This document shows, piece by piece, positions 26,670 to 36,236 of a stretch of 64,000 nt of DNA. Position 1 is the stretch's first letter. The number at the start of each line of letters is the position of its first letter. The notes under the pieces were generated by a model that saw only the letters and a program-made list of their open reading frames with translations, did no database searches and had not been told where the DNA came from. The stretch is from DASRDZ01 sp035652335 (GTDB lineage Bacteria; Chloroflexota; Dormibacteria; Aeolococcales; Aeolococcaceae), in contig DASRDZ010000044.1 in the NCBI GenBank assembly GCA_035652335.1, positions 38,938-102,937 on the forward strand, given 5' to 3'. The position numbers and the translations under genes are program-made.

Positions 26670-29600
26670 CGCGCCTCTCCGTCGCCGCCGCGCCCACCAG
26701 GTCGACGTCGCCGCGCCCTGAGCGGGCCGCCACCGCAGCGCCGCCGGCGCCGAGCAGCGCGGCCTTGACGTGCGGATCGGCGAGGACCTCGGCCGGCGTT
26801 CCCTGCCGCACCGTGCGCCCGAGCTCCATGGCCACCAGCCGGTCCGACACCTGGGTGATCAGGGCGAGGTCGTGCTCGATCACCAGGATCCCGCATCCCG
26901 TCTCCTTGCGGATGCGCTGAATCGTCGTGGCCAGCGCCTCCGACTCCGCCTGGGCCAGCCCCGAGCTGGGCTCGTCGAGCAGCAGCAGCTTGGGGCTGGC
27001 GGCGAGCTGGCAGGCGATGTCGACGACGCGACGCGTGCCCGTGGAGAGCTCGCTCATGAACTTGTTCTGGTACGGCTCCAGGTGCAGGGTGGCGATGAGG
27101 TTGTCGATGCGGCGCGCCGCGCGCCGTTCCGAGCGGCGGGTGAACGGCAGCCACAGCGCTGCGGAGAGAGCGCTGCGGTTGGCGAGGTGCCGGTCGAGTG
27201 CGACTGCGATCGTGTCGCGCACCGTCAGCGCCGAGAAGAGGCGCACGTTCTGGTACGAGCGGGCCAGCGCATGGCGCGCGCGCTGGTATGGCGGCAGCGC
27301 GGTGACGTCGACGCCGTCCAGGAGGATCTCTCCCGCCGCGGTGTCGACGAAGCCGGTGATGGCGTCGAAGAGCGTCGTCTTGCCGGCACCGTTGGGGCCG
27401 ACGATGCCGACCACCTCGCCGGGCATCACCTCCAGGTCGACGCCGTCGAGCGCGTGCAAGCCGCCGTACGACACGCGCACCCCGCGCACCTGCAGCGCCG
27501 GCTGCTCCTCCTCGTCGCGCAGGGTGACTCCGCGGAGCTGGCCGCGTGCCAGCGATCCGCCGCCCTCCTGGAGGAACACGGCGCGGAGGATGTCGCCGCG
27601 CCGCGACAGCTCGGCGAGGCTGCCGTCGAAGCGGATCTCGCCGTTCTCCATGAACACCGCACGCTCGGCGAGCTGCAGGGCCACGTTGACCGACTGCTCG
27701 ACGATGACCACCGTGGTCCCCGCAGCATGGATGCGGCGCACCACGTCGAGCAGGTTGGCGACGACGGTGGGCGCCAGGCCGAGCGAGAGCTCGTCGATGA
27801 GCAGCAGCCGCGGGCGCATGATCAGCGCCTGGGCCAGGGCCAGCATCTGCTGCTCGCCACCGGACAGGTCGCCCGCGCGCGTCGACATGCGCTCGGTCAG
27901 CCGCGGGAAGAGGCGCAGGGCCTCGTCGCGCCGCGCGGCGCGCTCCTCGGCGGGGTCGCGCCGGTACAGCCACTCGGCGGCGTCGAGGTTCTCCGCGACG
28001 CTCAGGGTGGGGAACACCGCGCGACCGCCGGGCATCATCACCACGCCGCGCTCGGCGATCTCGTTGGGTGGCACGTGGGTGACGTCGTCGCCGTCGAGGA
28101 ACACCGCCCCGTTGCTGACGTGCTGGATGCCGGTGACGGCGCGCAGCAGCGTCGACTTGCCCGCGCCGTTGGTGCCGAGCAGCGCCACCATCTCGCCGTC
28201 CCGCAGGTCGAAGTCGAGGCTGCGCAGCACCTGCGAGCCGTCGTAGGTGACCTCGACGTCGCGGCAGACGAGCAGCTTGCTCCTCCCCTCCTCCCTGGCC
28301 CGCCGCGACTCGGCGTCGGCCATCGAGGCGGCGAGCATGGCGCGGATGTCGGGGCCGATGGTTCCCGCCGCGGAGAGGAACAGGGCCGAGCAGAGGCCGA
28401 GGAACGGCAGCGCCAGCAGCGCGCCGGCCAGGTACCCGCTCGACTGGGCGACGCCGAGGATGGCCGGGATGACGACGGCGCCGACCAGCAGGGACACGCT
28501 GTACAGCGAGACGCCGAAGCCGCGGATGCGCGGCGGCACCACCAGCGTGGTGACGCCGAACAGCATGGGTCCGATGAGCGCGCTGGCCACCGCGATGAAG
28601 ACGTGCAGGGCGATGGCCAGCGGCAGCCAGGGGGAGAGGATGATGCCGACGACGGCGAGACCGTTGGCGAACTGCAGCATCGCCAGCAGCACCATCACCT
28701 GCCCGGGCCGGTTGCGCATGAGGCGGTCGGCGATGGGCCCTGAGGCGATCAGCACCGGCAGCATCACCGCGGTGACGCAGGAGAACACGACGGCGCGCTG
28801 CAGCGAGTCGAGCTGCCAGTGGTCCGCGTACCAGAAGCTGACCAGCACGGCGCCGACGCCGTTGGAGCCGGTGAGGGTGAACGGCCACGACAGCAGCACC
28901 CGGCGGAAGGTGCGAATCGCCATGATCGCGCGCCACGACTCACCCCAGCTCATCGGTCGCTGCTGCTGCAGGGCGACGTCCTCGCCGGCGCCGGCGACGC
29001 GACGGTCCTGGGCGCCGCGCACCGGCTCGCGCAGCAGCATCAGCAGGGCGATGCTCAGCAGCGAGATGGCGCCGACGATGGCGATGGGCACGCGCCACGA
29101 CGTCGCGGTGGCCAGCAGCCCGGCGAAGAGCGGCGCCAGCACGAGGGCCAGCGTCCCCGCCGACGCCTCCAGGCTGAAGAAGCGCATGCGCACGGCGGGC
29201 GGGTAGTAGTCGGTCACCAGTGGCACGCTGGTCGTCTGCGCCATCCCGGTGCCGACCACCATGCCGACGCGCGAGGCGGACAGCGCGCCGGGGCCGGTGG
29301 CGCTGGCGGTGCCGAAGAGGGCGAACGCGCTCACCATGGTGCCGATGCGCAGCAGCCGGACGCGCTTCACCCGGTCGACGAGGAAGCCGTAGATGGGCCC
29401 GACGATGGCGGTGGCGACGATGGTCAGCGAGATCAGCCCGCCCAGCGCTGCCAGGCCGATGCCGAGGTCGTTGGTGATCTCCGGCCCGAGCAGGTTGAAG
29501 GTCGACTGGTCGGCCTGGTTGACGAACGCCCAGGTCATCAGCGCGACCATGGGCACGAGGCTGCCGCCGGCGGCGACCTCACGCGGGCGCAGGGCCGCCA

Positions 29601-29787
29601 GGTGCTCGCGGATGGTGCTGCGCAGGTCGAGGCGCCTGCCCTCGCCGTCCTCGAACCAGCGGACGGACGCCTCGCCGTCGGGCTCGACGGCGACGGCCCC
29701 GGCCGCGGCCATGCGTGCGGAGGGCACCAGCGTGCGGCGCCCATCCTGGTCGGCGACGGCGACGTCCGTCACGGGTCCGCCGCGCAT
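26662..29787 (-). CDS. MFS transporter - LivF ATPase - LivG ATPase fusion protein
   Basis: This single 1041-residue frame joins three normally separate proteins. Residues about 75-500 form an MFS carrier with about 12 helices and motif A as GFLVDRVKRVRLL. Residues about 515-740 form a LivF-type ATPase, with Walker A LLGTNGAGKST (Lys544), signature LSGGEQQMLALAQAL and LLIDELSLGLAP. Residues about 770-1015 form a LivG-type ATPase, with Walker A IVGPNGAGKTT (Lys803), signature-like LSTGTRRVVDIACQL and LLLDEPSSGLAQ. ATG 29787 follows an AGAGGTGG site. Binding protein and LivHM permease follow with overlaps, so the ATPases probably power that importer. The role of the MFS domain is unexplained. 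Confidence 0.88.
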   Translation of the reverse strand: MRGGPVTDVAVADQDGRRTLVPSARMAAAGAVAVEPDGEASVRWFEDGEGRRLDLRSTIREHLAALRPREVAAGGSLVPMVALMTWAFVNQADQSTFNLLGPEITNDLGIGLAALGGLISLTIVATAIVGPIYGFLVDRVKRVRLLRIGTMVSAFALFGTASATGPGALSASRVGMVVGTGMAQTTSVPLVTDYYPPAVRMRFFSLEASAGTLALVLAPLFAGLLATATSWRVPIAIVGAISLLSIALLMLLREPVRGAQDRRVAGAGEDVALQQQRPMSWGESWRAIMAIRTFRRVLLSWPFTLTGSNGVGAVLVSFWYADHWQLDSLQRAVVFSCVTAVMLPVLIASGPIADRLMRNRPGQVMVLLAMLQFANGLAVVGIILSPWLPLAIALHVFIAVASALIGPMLFGVTTLVVPPRIRGFGVSLYSVSLLVGAVVIPAILGVAQSSGYLAGALLALPFLGLCSALFLSAAGTIGPDIRAMLAASMADAESRRAREEGRSKLLVCRDVEVTYDGSQVLRSLDFDLRDGEMVALLGTNGAGKSTLLRAVTGIQHVSNGAVFLDGDDVTHVPPNEIAERGVVMMPGGRAVFPTLSVAENLDAAEWLYRRDPAEERAARRDEALRLFPRLTERMSTRAGDLSGGEQQMLALAQALIMRPRLLLIDELSLGLAPTVVANLLDVVRRIHAAGTTVVIVEQSVNVALQLAERAVFMENGEIRFDGSLAELSRRGDILRAVFLQEGGGSLARGQLRGVTLRDEEEQPALQVRGVRVSYGGLHALDGVDLEVMPGEVVGIVGPNGAGKTTLFDAITGFVDTAAGEILLDGVDVTALPPYQRARHALARSYQNVRLFSALTVRDTIAVALDRHLANRSALSAALWLPFTRRSERRAARRIDNLIATLHLEPYQNKFMSELSTGTRRVVDIACQLAASPKLLLLDEPSSGLAQAESEALATTIQRIRKETGCGILVIEHDLALITQVSDRLVAMELGRTVRQGTPAEVLADPHVKAALLGAGGAAVAARSGRGDVDLVGAAATERRDG

Positions 29788-29959
29788 CGTTCCACCTCTA
29801 ACCTTTCCCCGGCTGACGCGAGCGGGTCGCGTCGCCCCGACGCCCCCGTGGTTGGAGCGAGAGCGTCGAGGACGTCCCGATGATGGCTGGGAGGGCGGCC
29901 CCCGTCTTGTCGAATCCTCCACAGCAGGGACGCACAAAACGGTGCCCGCATTGCGGTCC

Positions 29960-29965
29960 GATAAT
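29960..29965 (+). promoter_or_regulatory. -10 box of a probable leaderless GH31 transcript
   Basis: GATAAT lies 7 bases before the GTG start at 29973, inside a 185-base divergent spacer. A clear -35 is not seen. With initiation about 7 bases downstream, the mRNA would begin at or next to the start codon, which supports the GTG start over the upstream ATGs. Confidence 0.5.
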
Positions 29966-29972
29966 CGGCGCG

Positions 29973-32162
29973 GTGGACGAACCCGAGTACACCGGCGCTC
30001 CGCCGCTGCACGAGCCGCCGCTCTGCCGCCTCGCCGAGCAGCGACCGATCTTCGCCGAGCGCGGCCGCAGCTTCACCGCCCCCGCCGCCGCGCGCGTCGT
30101 CGAGCGCAGCCCGGCGGGCGTCCGCCTCGCCGTCGACCTCCAGGACGGTGGCGCCGCCGAGCTGCTGGTCGAGGCCACGGCGTCGGGCGCGCTGCGGCTG
30201 CGCTGGAAGGCGCGCTCCGACGCGCCCGAGCCGGTGAGCGAGGCGGACGGCATGCTCGGTGAGGGCGCCCGTCCCGGCGCGGCCGCGGTGACCGCGACCG
30301 GCGACTGCGTGGCCGTCGACACCGGCGCGTGGACCTGGCGGATGTCGCTGCCCTCGCTGGGCTGGGAGCTGCACCGCGGCGACCGCCTGGTGGTGCGCCA
30401 GCAGGTCGACGACTGGAACTTCATGTCGGCCGCCAGCCGGCCGCTGGGCACCACGCACGGGCCGTCGAGCCTCCGCACCTGGTCGTACGAGTCCTTCCAG
30501 CTGCAGCCCGGCGAGCGCCACTACGGGCTCGGCCAGCAGTACGGCGCCCTGCAGAAGCGCGGCCTGCGCACCGTGCTCTGGAACACCGACGCTCTGGGCG
30601 TCAACGCCACGACGCTGAGCTACCACAACGTCCCGTTCCTGTGGAGCAGCGCCGGCTGGGGCGCGGTGGTGCACACCGGCGGGCGCGTCGCCTGCGAGCT
30701 GGGCAACCCCTCGCACGGCACCGCGACGCTGGCCGCGGACGGCGAGGTGCTCGACCTCTTCCTGCTCTGCGGCGACACGCCCGCGGAGCTGCTGCGCGCC
30801 TTCTACGAGCTGACCGGCGCGCCGCCGGCGATCGAGCCCTGGGGGCTCGGCGTCTGGATGTCGCGCTGCATGTACCAGTCACGCGACCAGGTGACGACCA
30901 TCGCCGAGCGCCTAGCCGAGATCGGCATGCCCGTCGACGTCCTCCACCTCGACCCCGCCTGGATGCAGCGCCACCGTCCCTTCAAGCAGGAGTACGGCAG
31001 CGACTTCGTGTGGAACGAGGAGGGCTTCGGCGACGCCGCCGGCTTCTTCGCCGAGATGCGGCGCCACGAGCTGCGCGTCTCGCTCTGGGAGAACCCCTAT
31101 CCGCTGCGCCACTCCGCGATGGAGCGCGCGCTGGAATCCGTCGGCGGCCTGGCTGCGCGCGTCGACGCCGATGGTGCGGCGGAGCCGACGGAGTCGCGAG
31201 GCAGCGCGGTCATCGCCGACTTCACCAATCCCCGCGTCGTGGAGTGGTGGACCGAGCAGCATCACGCGCTGATGGCGCTCGGCGCCGCGGCGTTCAAGAC
31301 CGACTTCGGCGAGGGCGTCCCCGAGGACGCACTCTTCGGCGACGGGCGCACCGGCGCGCAGATCCACAACCTCTACGCGCACCTGTACAACCGCGCCACC
31401 TTCGAGGCGGAGCGCTCCGCCGGCATGGCCAACCCGCTCGTCTTCGGCCGCTCGGGATGGCTGGGCTCGCACCGCTACCCGCTGCAATGGTCGGGCGACG
31501 CGCGCTCGACGTGGGAGGACCTGCGCGGCGCCCTGCGCGCGGCGCTCTCCGCAGCGCTGACGGGCACGGCGTACTGGGCCTCCGACATCGGCGGCTTCTA
31601 CGTCCTCCCCGGCATGACGCCGGACCCCGAGCTGTTCGCACGCTGGACGTGGATGGGATGCCTCTCCGGCATCTCCCGCTTCCACGGCACCTTCCCGCAC
31701 GAGCCCTACGAGCTCCCCGCGGACGCCTGCGCCGCCGTGGTGCAGGCCGCGCGACTGCGCTATGCCCTGCTGCCGTACCTGGTGCGGTGCATGCCACAGG
31801 GCCGCACCACCGACCTCCCGCTGATGCGCCCGCTGGTGCTGGCGTATCCCGACGACGAGCGCGTCGCCGACGACGCCACCGAATACATGCTCGGCGACGA
31901 CCTGCTCGTCGCCCCCATCCTCGAACCGGGCGGCGCGCGCCGCGTCCACCTGCCCGAGGGCGCGTGGGGTGACTGGTGGACGGGCGAGATCGTGGAGGGT
32001 CCGGTGACGCTGCCGGTGCGCCTCGGCATCGACCGCGTGCCGCTGTACCAGCGCGCCGGCAGCGCCGTGCCGGTGGGACGCGGCCTGCGCGTCGAGCGGG
32101 TGCTCGCCGGCCGGATCACGGAGAAGGCGGCGGACGAGGCCTGGCAGCCCGAGGAACGCTGA
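29973..32162 (+). CDS. GH31 alpha-glycosidase (alpha-xylosidase-like)
   Basis: This 729-residue cytoplasmic GH31 enzyme is predicted to cut alpha-linked sugars from non-reducing ends by a retaining mechanism. The nucleophile is Asp444 in FKTDFGEGVPED, which resembles the KTDFGE motif of YicI-type alpha-xylosidases. The acid/base is Asp509 in WSGDARSTWEDLRG. The N-terminal beta-sandwich carries GERHYGLGQQYGALQKRG. The C-terminus carries the usual beta domain (YMLGDDLLVAPILEPGGARRVHLPEG). GTG 29973 is chosen because the residues upstream, although open to 29880, are unlike the family, and a -10 box lies just before it. Alpha-xylosidase activity would fit xyloglucan breakdown. Confidence 0.92.
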   Translation: MDEPEYTGAPPLHEPPLCRLAEQRPIFAERGRSFTAPAAARVVERSPAGVRLAVDLQDGGAAELLVEATASGALRLRWKARSDAPEPVSEADGMLGEGARPGAAAVTATGDCVAVDTGAWTWRMSLPSLGWELHRGDRLVVRQQVDDWNFMSAASRPLGTTHGPSSLRTWSYESFQLQPGERHYGLGQQYGALQKRGLRTVLWNTDALGVNATTLSYHNVPFLWSSAGWGAVVHTGGRVACELGNPSHGTATLAADGEVLDLFLLCGDTPAELLRAFYELTGAPPAIEPWGLGVWMSRCMYQSRDQVTTIAERLAEIGMPVDVLHLDPAWMQRHRPFKQEYGSDFVWNEEGFGDAAGFFAEMRRHELRVSLWENPYPLRHSAMERALESVGGLAARVDADGAAEPTESRGSAVIADFTNPRVVEWWTEQHHALMALGAAAFKTDFGEGVPEDALFGDGRTGAQIHNLYAHLYNRATFEAERSAGMANPLVFGRSGWLGSHRYPLQWSGDARSTWEDLRGALRAALSAALTGTAYWASDIGGFYVLPGMTPDPELFARWTWMGCLSGISRFHGTFPHEPYELPADACAAVVQAARLRYALLPYLVRCMPQGRTTDLPLMRPLVLAYPDDERVADDATEYMLGDDLLVAPILEPGGARRVHLPEGAWGDWWTGEIVEGPVTLPVRLGIDRVPLYQRAGSAVPVGRGLRVERVLAGRITEKAADEAWQPEER

Positions 32163-32178
32163 CCCGAGCCTCGCGGCG

Positions 32179-33684
32179 TCAGCGCAATCCCAGGCGGACG
32201 AGCTGGTCGTCCGGCGCGCCGACGTCGAGCAGCGCCGTGCGCAGCAGCTCGGCCATCTCGGGCTCGACCGCAGTCCCCGCCAGGTCGTGCTCCTCGCACG
32301 GGTCGTCGTCGAGTGCGAAGAGGTGGTTGCCCGTGAACTCCCCGCCCGCCCAGAAGGGCATGAGGTCGCCGTCGCGATAGGGCTGGCGGATCACCGGGAC
32401 GTCGCTGCCCGGCATGCGGTCGAGGGTGGCGCGGCGGTCCGGTGGCGGCATGCGCAGCCGCGGCACCATGGGGACCTCCAGCGTCGACCAGCGATTCGAC
32501 CAGAGGCTGAGCGGCTCGTTGCCGTTCGCCGGCGCGCGCACGTACTTGGCCGCGCGCGTGATCACGTGCACCTCGCGCCCCCAGACGCCGGCGAGCACGT
32601 GCTCGCGCACCGAGTCGCGCTCGCCGAGGATGAGCGGCAGCAGTGAGCGTCCGTGCGTCTCGTGGCGCGGCGCCACGCCGAACACCTCGGCGATGGTGGG
32701 GAACAGGTCGACGCTGGTGGTCAGCGCGTCGACGTCGCGCGCCGCGATCCTGGGCCACGCCACCAGCATCGGGATGTGCACGATCGGCTGGTACAGCGGC
32801 GCCTTGGGCTTGCCCCAGATGTCGTGCTCGCCGAGGTAGTGGCCGTGGTCGGTGAGCAGCACCACCGCGACGTCGTCCCACAGCGACTCGGCGTCGATGC
32901 TCTGCAGGAGCCGGCCGAGCCAGTGGTCGATCATCGTCAGCTTGCCGCCGTAGCCGCCGCGGAGGTGGTCGGCGGCATCGGGGGCGACGGCGCCGCTCTC
33001 CGTCGCGCGTGTCGCGTAGGGCGGCCAGATGGGCCCTTCGGCGGAGCGCCGGTACATGGTGTCGTAGGGCGGCGGCAGGTCCCACGGCTCGTGCGGGTCG
33101 AACTCGTCGACGAAGAGCAGGAAGCGCTCGTGGTGGCGCGCCTCGCGCTCGATCCACTCCGCCGCGGCGCGCATGGTGCGCGGCCCCGGGTAGTCGGATT
33201 CATCGGCGAAGTAGGTGCGCGACAGCGCGTAGGGGCCGGCCTCCCAGAACTCGGGCGCCCCGACGGCGCTGCTCGCCGCGCGGGTCTTCCACGCGTCGCT
33301 CTCGTGGCCGCGCTGGTAGTCCCAGGCGGTGAAGTCGACGTGGTAGTTCTCACCGCCCGCCTCGAAGAGGTGGGGATGGTCGGTGACCAGCGTGGTGATG
33401 ACCCGCTGCTCGCGCAGCAGCCGGACGATCGACGTCTCCCACACCTCGACGGATCCCCACGGGCGCCACAGGAAGTCCTGCGCCCCGCAGAGGATGTCGT
33501 GGCGCGCCGGGATGCAGGGCAAGGAGCCCGCGTAGTGCCTTGTGAAGCGCAGCGACCGGCGTGCCAGCGCGTCGATCGACGGCGTGTCGAACTCGGTGCC
33601 CCCGTAGGCGCCGAGGTGGTGGCGGTTGAGGCTGTCGAGCAGGATCACCACCATGCCGCGCGGTATCCGCGGCATGGTGGTCAC
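32179..33684 (-). CDS. Sulfatase (alkaline phosphatase superfamily, Cys-type) 2
   Basis: This 501-residue sulfatase has the signature CIPARHDILCG starting at Cys57, so formylglycine conversion is expected. Other metal-site elements are LLDSLNRHHLG near the N-terminus and LLTDHGHYLGEHDIWGK around residue 280. There is no signal peptide. The start is GTG 33684, with ATG four codons in; no clear ribosome site is seen, and the gene follows the GH10-like gene by 25 bases. It is only distantly similar to the sulfatase at 4087-5550, yet it repeats the arrangement of a sulfatase downstream of a kelch-GH10-like gene. The sulfate ester substrate is unknown. Confidence 0.9.
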   Translation of the reverse strand: MTTMPRIPRGMVVILLDSLNRHHLGAYGGTEFDTPSIDALARRSLRFTRHYAGSLPCIPARHDILCGAQDFLWRPWGSVEVWETSIVRLLREQRVITTLVTDHPHLFEAGGENYHVDFTAWDYQRGHESDAWKTRAASSAVGAPEFWEAGPYALSRTYFADESDYPGPRTMRAAAEWIEREARHHERFLLFVDEFDPHEPWDLPPPYDTMYRRSAEGPIWPPYATRATESGAVAPDAADHLRGGYGGKLTMIDHWLGRLLQSIDAESLWDDVAVVLLTDHGHYLGEHDIWGKPKAPLYQPIVHIPMLVAWPRIAARDVDALTTSVDLFPTIAEVFGVAPRHETHGRSLLPLILGERDSVREHVLAGVWGREVHVITRAAKYVRAPANGNEPLSLWSNRWSTLEVPMVPRLRMPPPDRRATLDRMPGSDVPVIRQPYRDGDLMPFWAGGEFTGNHLFALDDDPCEEHDLAGTAVEPEMAELLRTALLDVGAPDDQLVRLGLR

Positions 33685-33709
33685 CCGGGGTCGGGCCGCC
33701 CGCGGCGCG

Positions 33710-36145
33710 TCACGGCGTGGCGCTGGCCTCGGTGGACTGCGGTCCGTCGCCGGTCGCGTTGATCCCCGACACCGTGTAGTAGTACGTGGTGCCCGAGGTC
33801 ACCGCGGTGTCGGTGAAGCTGGTCGCCGAGGCGCCGAGCGACTGGTAGGGCTGCTCCGACCCGGTGGAGGTGCCGCGGTACACCTCGTAGCCGGTGATGG
33901 GCCCTGCGCTGCTCGTCGCCGCCGTCCAGCTCAGGGCCACCTGCCCCGCACCCGCTGTGGCGGTGAGGCTGCCCGGTGCGGTCTGCTGCAGCTCCGCGAG
34001 CACCGTGTAGAAGGCCGGGCGCGGCTGGTAGGTGTCGTCGAACAGCGCGCCGCCCCAGGGGTTCTTGCCGAAGTTGGTGGTGTTGTTGGGCTGCGCCAGC
34101 GCGTAGATCACGGCGCCGAAGGCCGGGCCGCCCTCCTCGTCGATCGCCCAGGTGTTGAGCATGATGCAGTGCGATGCCGGCTGCAGGCAGGCGTTCATCG
34201 CGTAGCCGTACACCTTCGCCTCCGCGGCGATCTCACCGGCGCTCGGCGAGAGGCTGAAGAACGGGACCGTCATCTGGGTGATCGCCGTCTGCATGGTCCC
34301 GTTGTTGAGTGCGGCGAACTTGGCCATCGCGGCGGCCAGCGAGGCCGACTGCGGCTGTCCGGAGCCCGGCAGCATCCCTGTGCCCGTGCCGAAGAGCTCG
34401 AAGCCCACCGCCGTGATGTGGTGCGGCACCAGGTCGCTGACGAGGTTGTAGACCTGCGTCTCCTTGTCGCCGGTCGGGGCGTTGTCGTACCAGTCGTTGT
34501 AGTCGTCGTAGATCAGCGTCGCGGTGGGGTCGGCGGCGTAGGCGTCGTCGAAGGCGTCCTCCACCCACTGCGGGTAGCCGATGACCTGGCTGAAGATGTT
34601 GGGGACCACGTTGCCGTTGTTGTCGAGGGCCTCGTTGGCGACGTCGTAGACCTTCACCTTGCCCTTGTAGTGCTGCATCGTGGTGGTGATGTACTGCTTC
34701 ATCACCGCCTCCAGACTGGCCTTGGTCCACGGGATGCTCGGTGTGTTCACCCAGTTGGGCACCTGCGAGGGGATCTCGCCGGCGACGAGGTTGTGCAGGC
34801 GCAGGGTCTGGTGATATGCCGCCGCCATGCCGGCGAACTGGTCGCCGTCGCAGAAGTTGAAGACGCCCTCCTGCGGCTCGTCGGCCGACCAGTACATCTG
34901 GTTCGAGGAGACGATGAGGTTCTCCTGCGTGCCCGCGAGGAGCTGGTCCTCGACGTCGACCTGCATCTGCTGGGTGGAGGGCAGCGCGGAGCCGATGTAG
35001 AGGCCGGGATGCGTGGCCGCGGCGGCGCCGCGCAGGGTGCTGGTCCCCGTCGTGGTGGGCAGCGCGACGGTCATCGGTCCCGCTGCGGGACAGGACACCA
35101 CGGTGGCTGCCGGGAGCGGAGCGCTGTCGATCGCTCCCGACCACTCCCACGCGTCGGCGCCTGCACCGCCGCTCTCCTGGCCGCCGATCATCACCACGCC
35201 TCCGTCGGGAGCCGTCGCCATGGCGGCGTTCTGCCGTGCCGCCGGCTGCCCCGTCGGCGTCGCCTGTGACCAGCCGCCGCCGTCCCACGTCCACGTGTCG
35301 GAGAGCAGCGTGCTGCTGGCGCTCAGGCCGCCGAAGAGGACGGGCGCCTTGGCGGTGCTGCTGTAGGCGAGCTTGCCGCCACCGCGCGCCACGGGCGACG
35401 TCGCCGTGGAGATCTTGGTCCACTGGCCGGCCGTGCCGCCGTCGTACCAGACCCAGGTGTCGCCGAGCGCACCCGTCGCATTGACGCCGCCGAACATCAC
35501 GACGCTGTTGTTGGCCTCGTCGTCGCTCATCATCGCGCCGGCGCGGGGATCCGGTCCCGCGCCCTCGGTGACGGCGTTGGCGGTGAGCTCGGTCCAGGAC
35601 GAACCGTTCCACGCCCAGGTGTCGGCGAAGAAGACGGCGATGTCGCCGAAGCCGCCGAAGAGGATGACGCGCTTCTGCGCGCTGTCCCAGGCCATCGAGG
35701 CCCCGAGCCGCGTCGGCGGCGACACGGTGGGCTGCTGCTGCGTCCAGGTCGTGCCGTTCCACGTCCAGGTGTCGTCGAAGAAGGTGCTGCCCGACACGGT
35801 CTCGCCGCCGAAGAGGACGACCTGCTGGTGCACCGGGTCATAGGCGATGCCGGCGCCGAGCCGTCCCTGTGGTGACGCCGCCGGGCTCTGCTGCGTCCAT
35901 GCGGTGCCGTTCCAGGTCCAGGTCTGCCCGCTCTCGGTGAAGAGGACGTCGGTGCCGGTGGCCTGGTCGTAGGCCATGGCGCCGAACTGGCCGGCGGGCC
36001 CTGAGGCGAGCTGCGTCCACGTCGAGGTCGCCGCCGACGACGTGAGCGGCATCGCCATGCCGGCGGAGGCGAGGCAGAGCACTGCGGCGGCGAGCCCTGC
36101 ACGGCGGCGACGCCGGATCACCCGCCCGGTTCCCCTGTGCGGCAT
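33710..36145 (-). CDS. Secreted kelch-repeat / GH10-like / fibronectin III protein 2
   Basis: This 811-residue exported protein has an Arg-rich signal peptide (1-39), about six kelch-type units (40-375), a GH10-like barrel (about 385-720) and a C-terminal fibronectin III domain (about 725-811). The acid/base position is kept as Glu505 in YDVANEALDNNG. The expected nucleophile is Gln624 in TAITQMTVPFF. The substrate-binding ENxMK of GH10 reads SNQMY. The fibronectin domain is nearly identical to that of the protein encoded at 38333-40756. It has its own TTGACC/TAAATT promoter and a GGAAGGGG ribosome site. The same cautions on activity apply as for the protein encoded at 5595-7760. Confidence 0.83.
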   Translation of the reverse strand: MPHRGTGRVIRRRRRAGLAAAVLCLASAGMAMPLTSSAATSTWTQLASGPAGQFGAMAYDQATGTDVLFTESGQTWTWNGTAWTQQSPAASPQGRLGAGIAYDPVHQQVVLFGGETVSGSTFFDDTWTWNGTTWTQQQPTVSPPTRLGASMAWDSAQKRVILFGGFGDIAVFFADTWAWNGSSWTELTANAVTEGAGPDPRAGAMMSDDEANNSVVMFGGVNATGALGDTWVWYDGGTAGQWTKISTATSPVARGGGKLAYSSTAKAPVLFGGLSASSTLLSDTWTWDGGGWSQATPTGQPAARQNAAMATAPDGGVVMIGGQESGGAGADAWEWSGAIDSAPLPAATVVSCPAAGPMTVALPTTTGTSTLRGAAAATHPGLYIGSALPSTQQMQVDVEDQLLAGTQENLIVSSNQMYWSADEPQEGVFNFCDGDQFAGMAAAYHQTLRLHNLVAGEIPSQVPNWVNTPSIPWTKASLEAVMKQYITTTMQHYKGKVKVYDVANEALDNNGNVVPNIFSQVIGYPQWVEDAFDDAYAADPTATLIYDDYNDWYDNAPTGDKETQVYNLVSDLVPHHITAVGFELFGTGTGMLPGSGQPQSASLAAAMAKFAALNNGTMQTAITQMTVPFFSLSPSAGEIAAEAKVYGYAMNACLQPASHCIMLNTWAIDEEGGPAFGAVIYALAQPNNTTNFGKNPWGGALFDDTYQPRPAFYTVLAELQQTAPGSLTATAGAGQVALSWTAATSSAGPITGYEVYRGTSTGSEQPYQSLGASATSFTDTAVTSGTTYYYTVSGINATGDGPQSTEASATP

Positions 36146-36179
36146 GGCACTTCCCCTTCCTGGTTTCGTAAGGATTGCG

Positions 36180-36209
36180 AATTTAGCCGGTGACTCCGGC
36201 CGAGGTCAA
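36180..36209 (-). promoter_or_regulatory. Promoter of kelch-GH10-like gene 2
   Basis: On the minus strand, TTGACC (36209-36204) is followed after 18 bases by TAAATT (36185-36180). The -10 end lies in a block GTAAGGATTGCGAATTTAGC (36168-36187, plus strand) that recurs with 18 of 20 matches upstream of the gene at 38333-40756. The leader to ATG 36145 is about 25-30 bases and holds GGAAGGGG. Confidence 0.65.
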
Positions 36210-36236
36210 GCGGTGGCGATCGCCGTCGGGCGCGTC

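Noticed and set aside
29880..29972. Start of GH31 gene 1 at the upstream ATGs, adding 31 residues with a CPHC pair
   Set aside because: The extra residues do not resemble GH31 N-termini, and a GATAAT -10 box lies within them just before GTG 29973. Not fully excluded.
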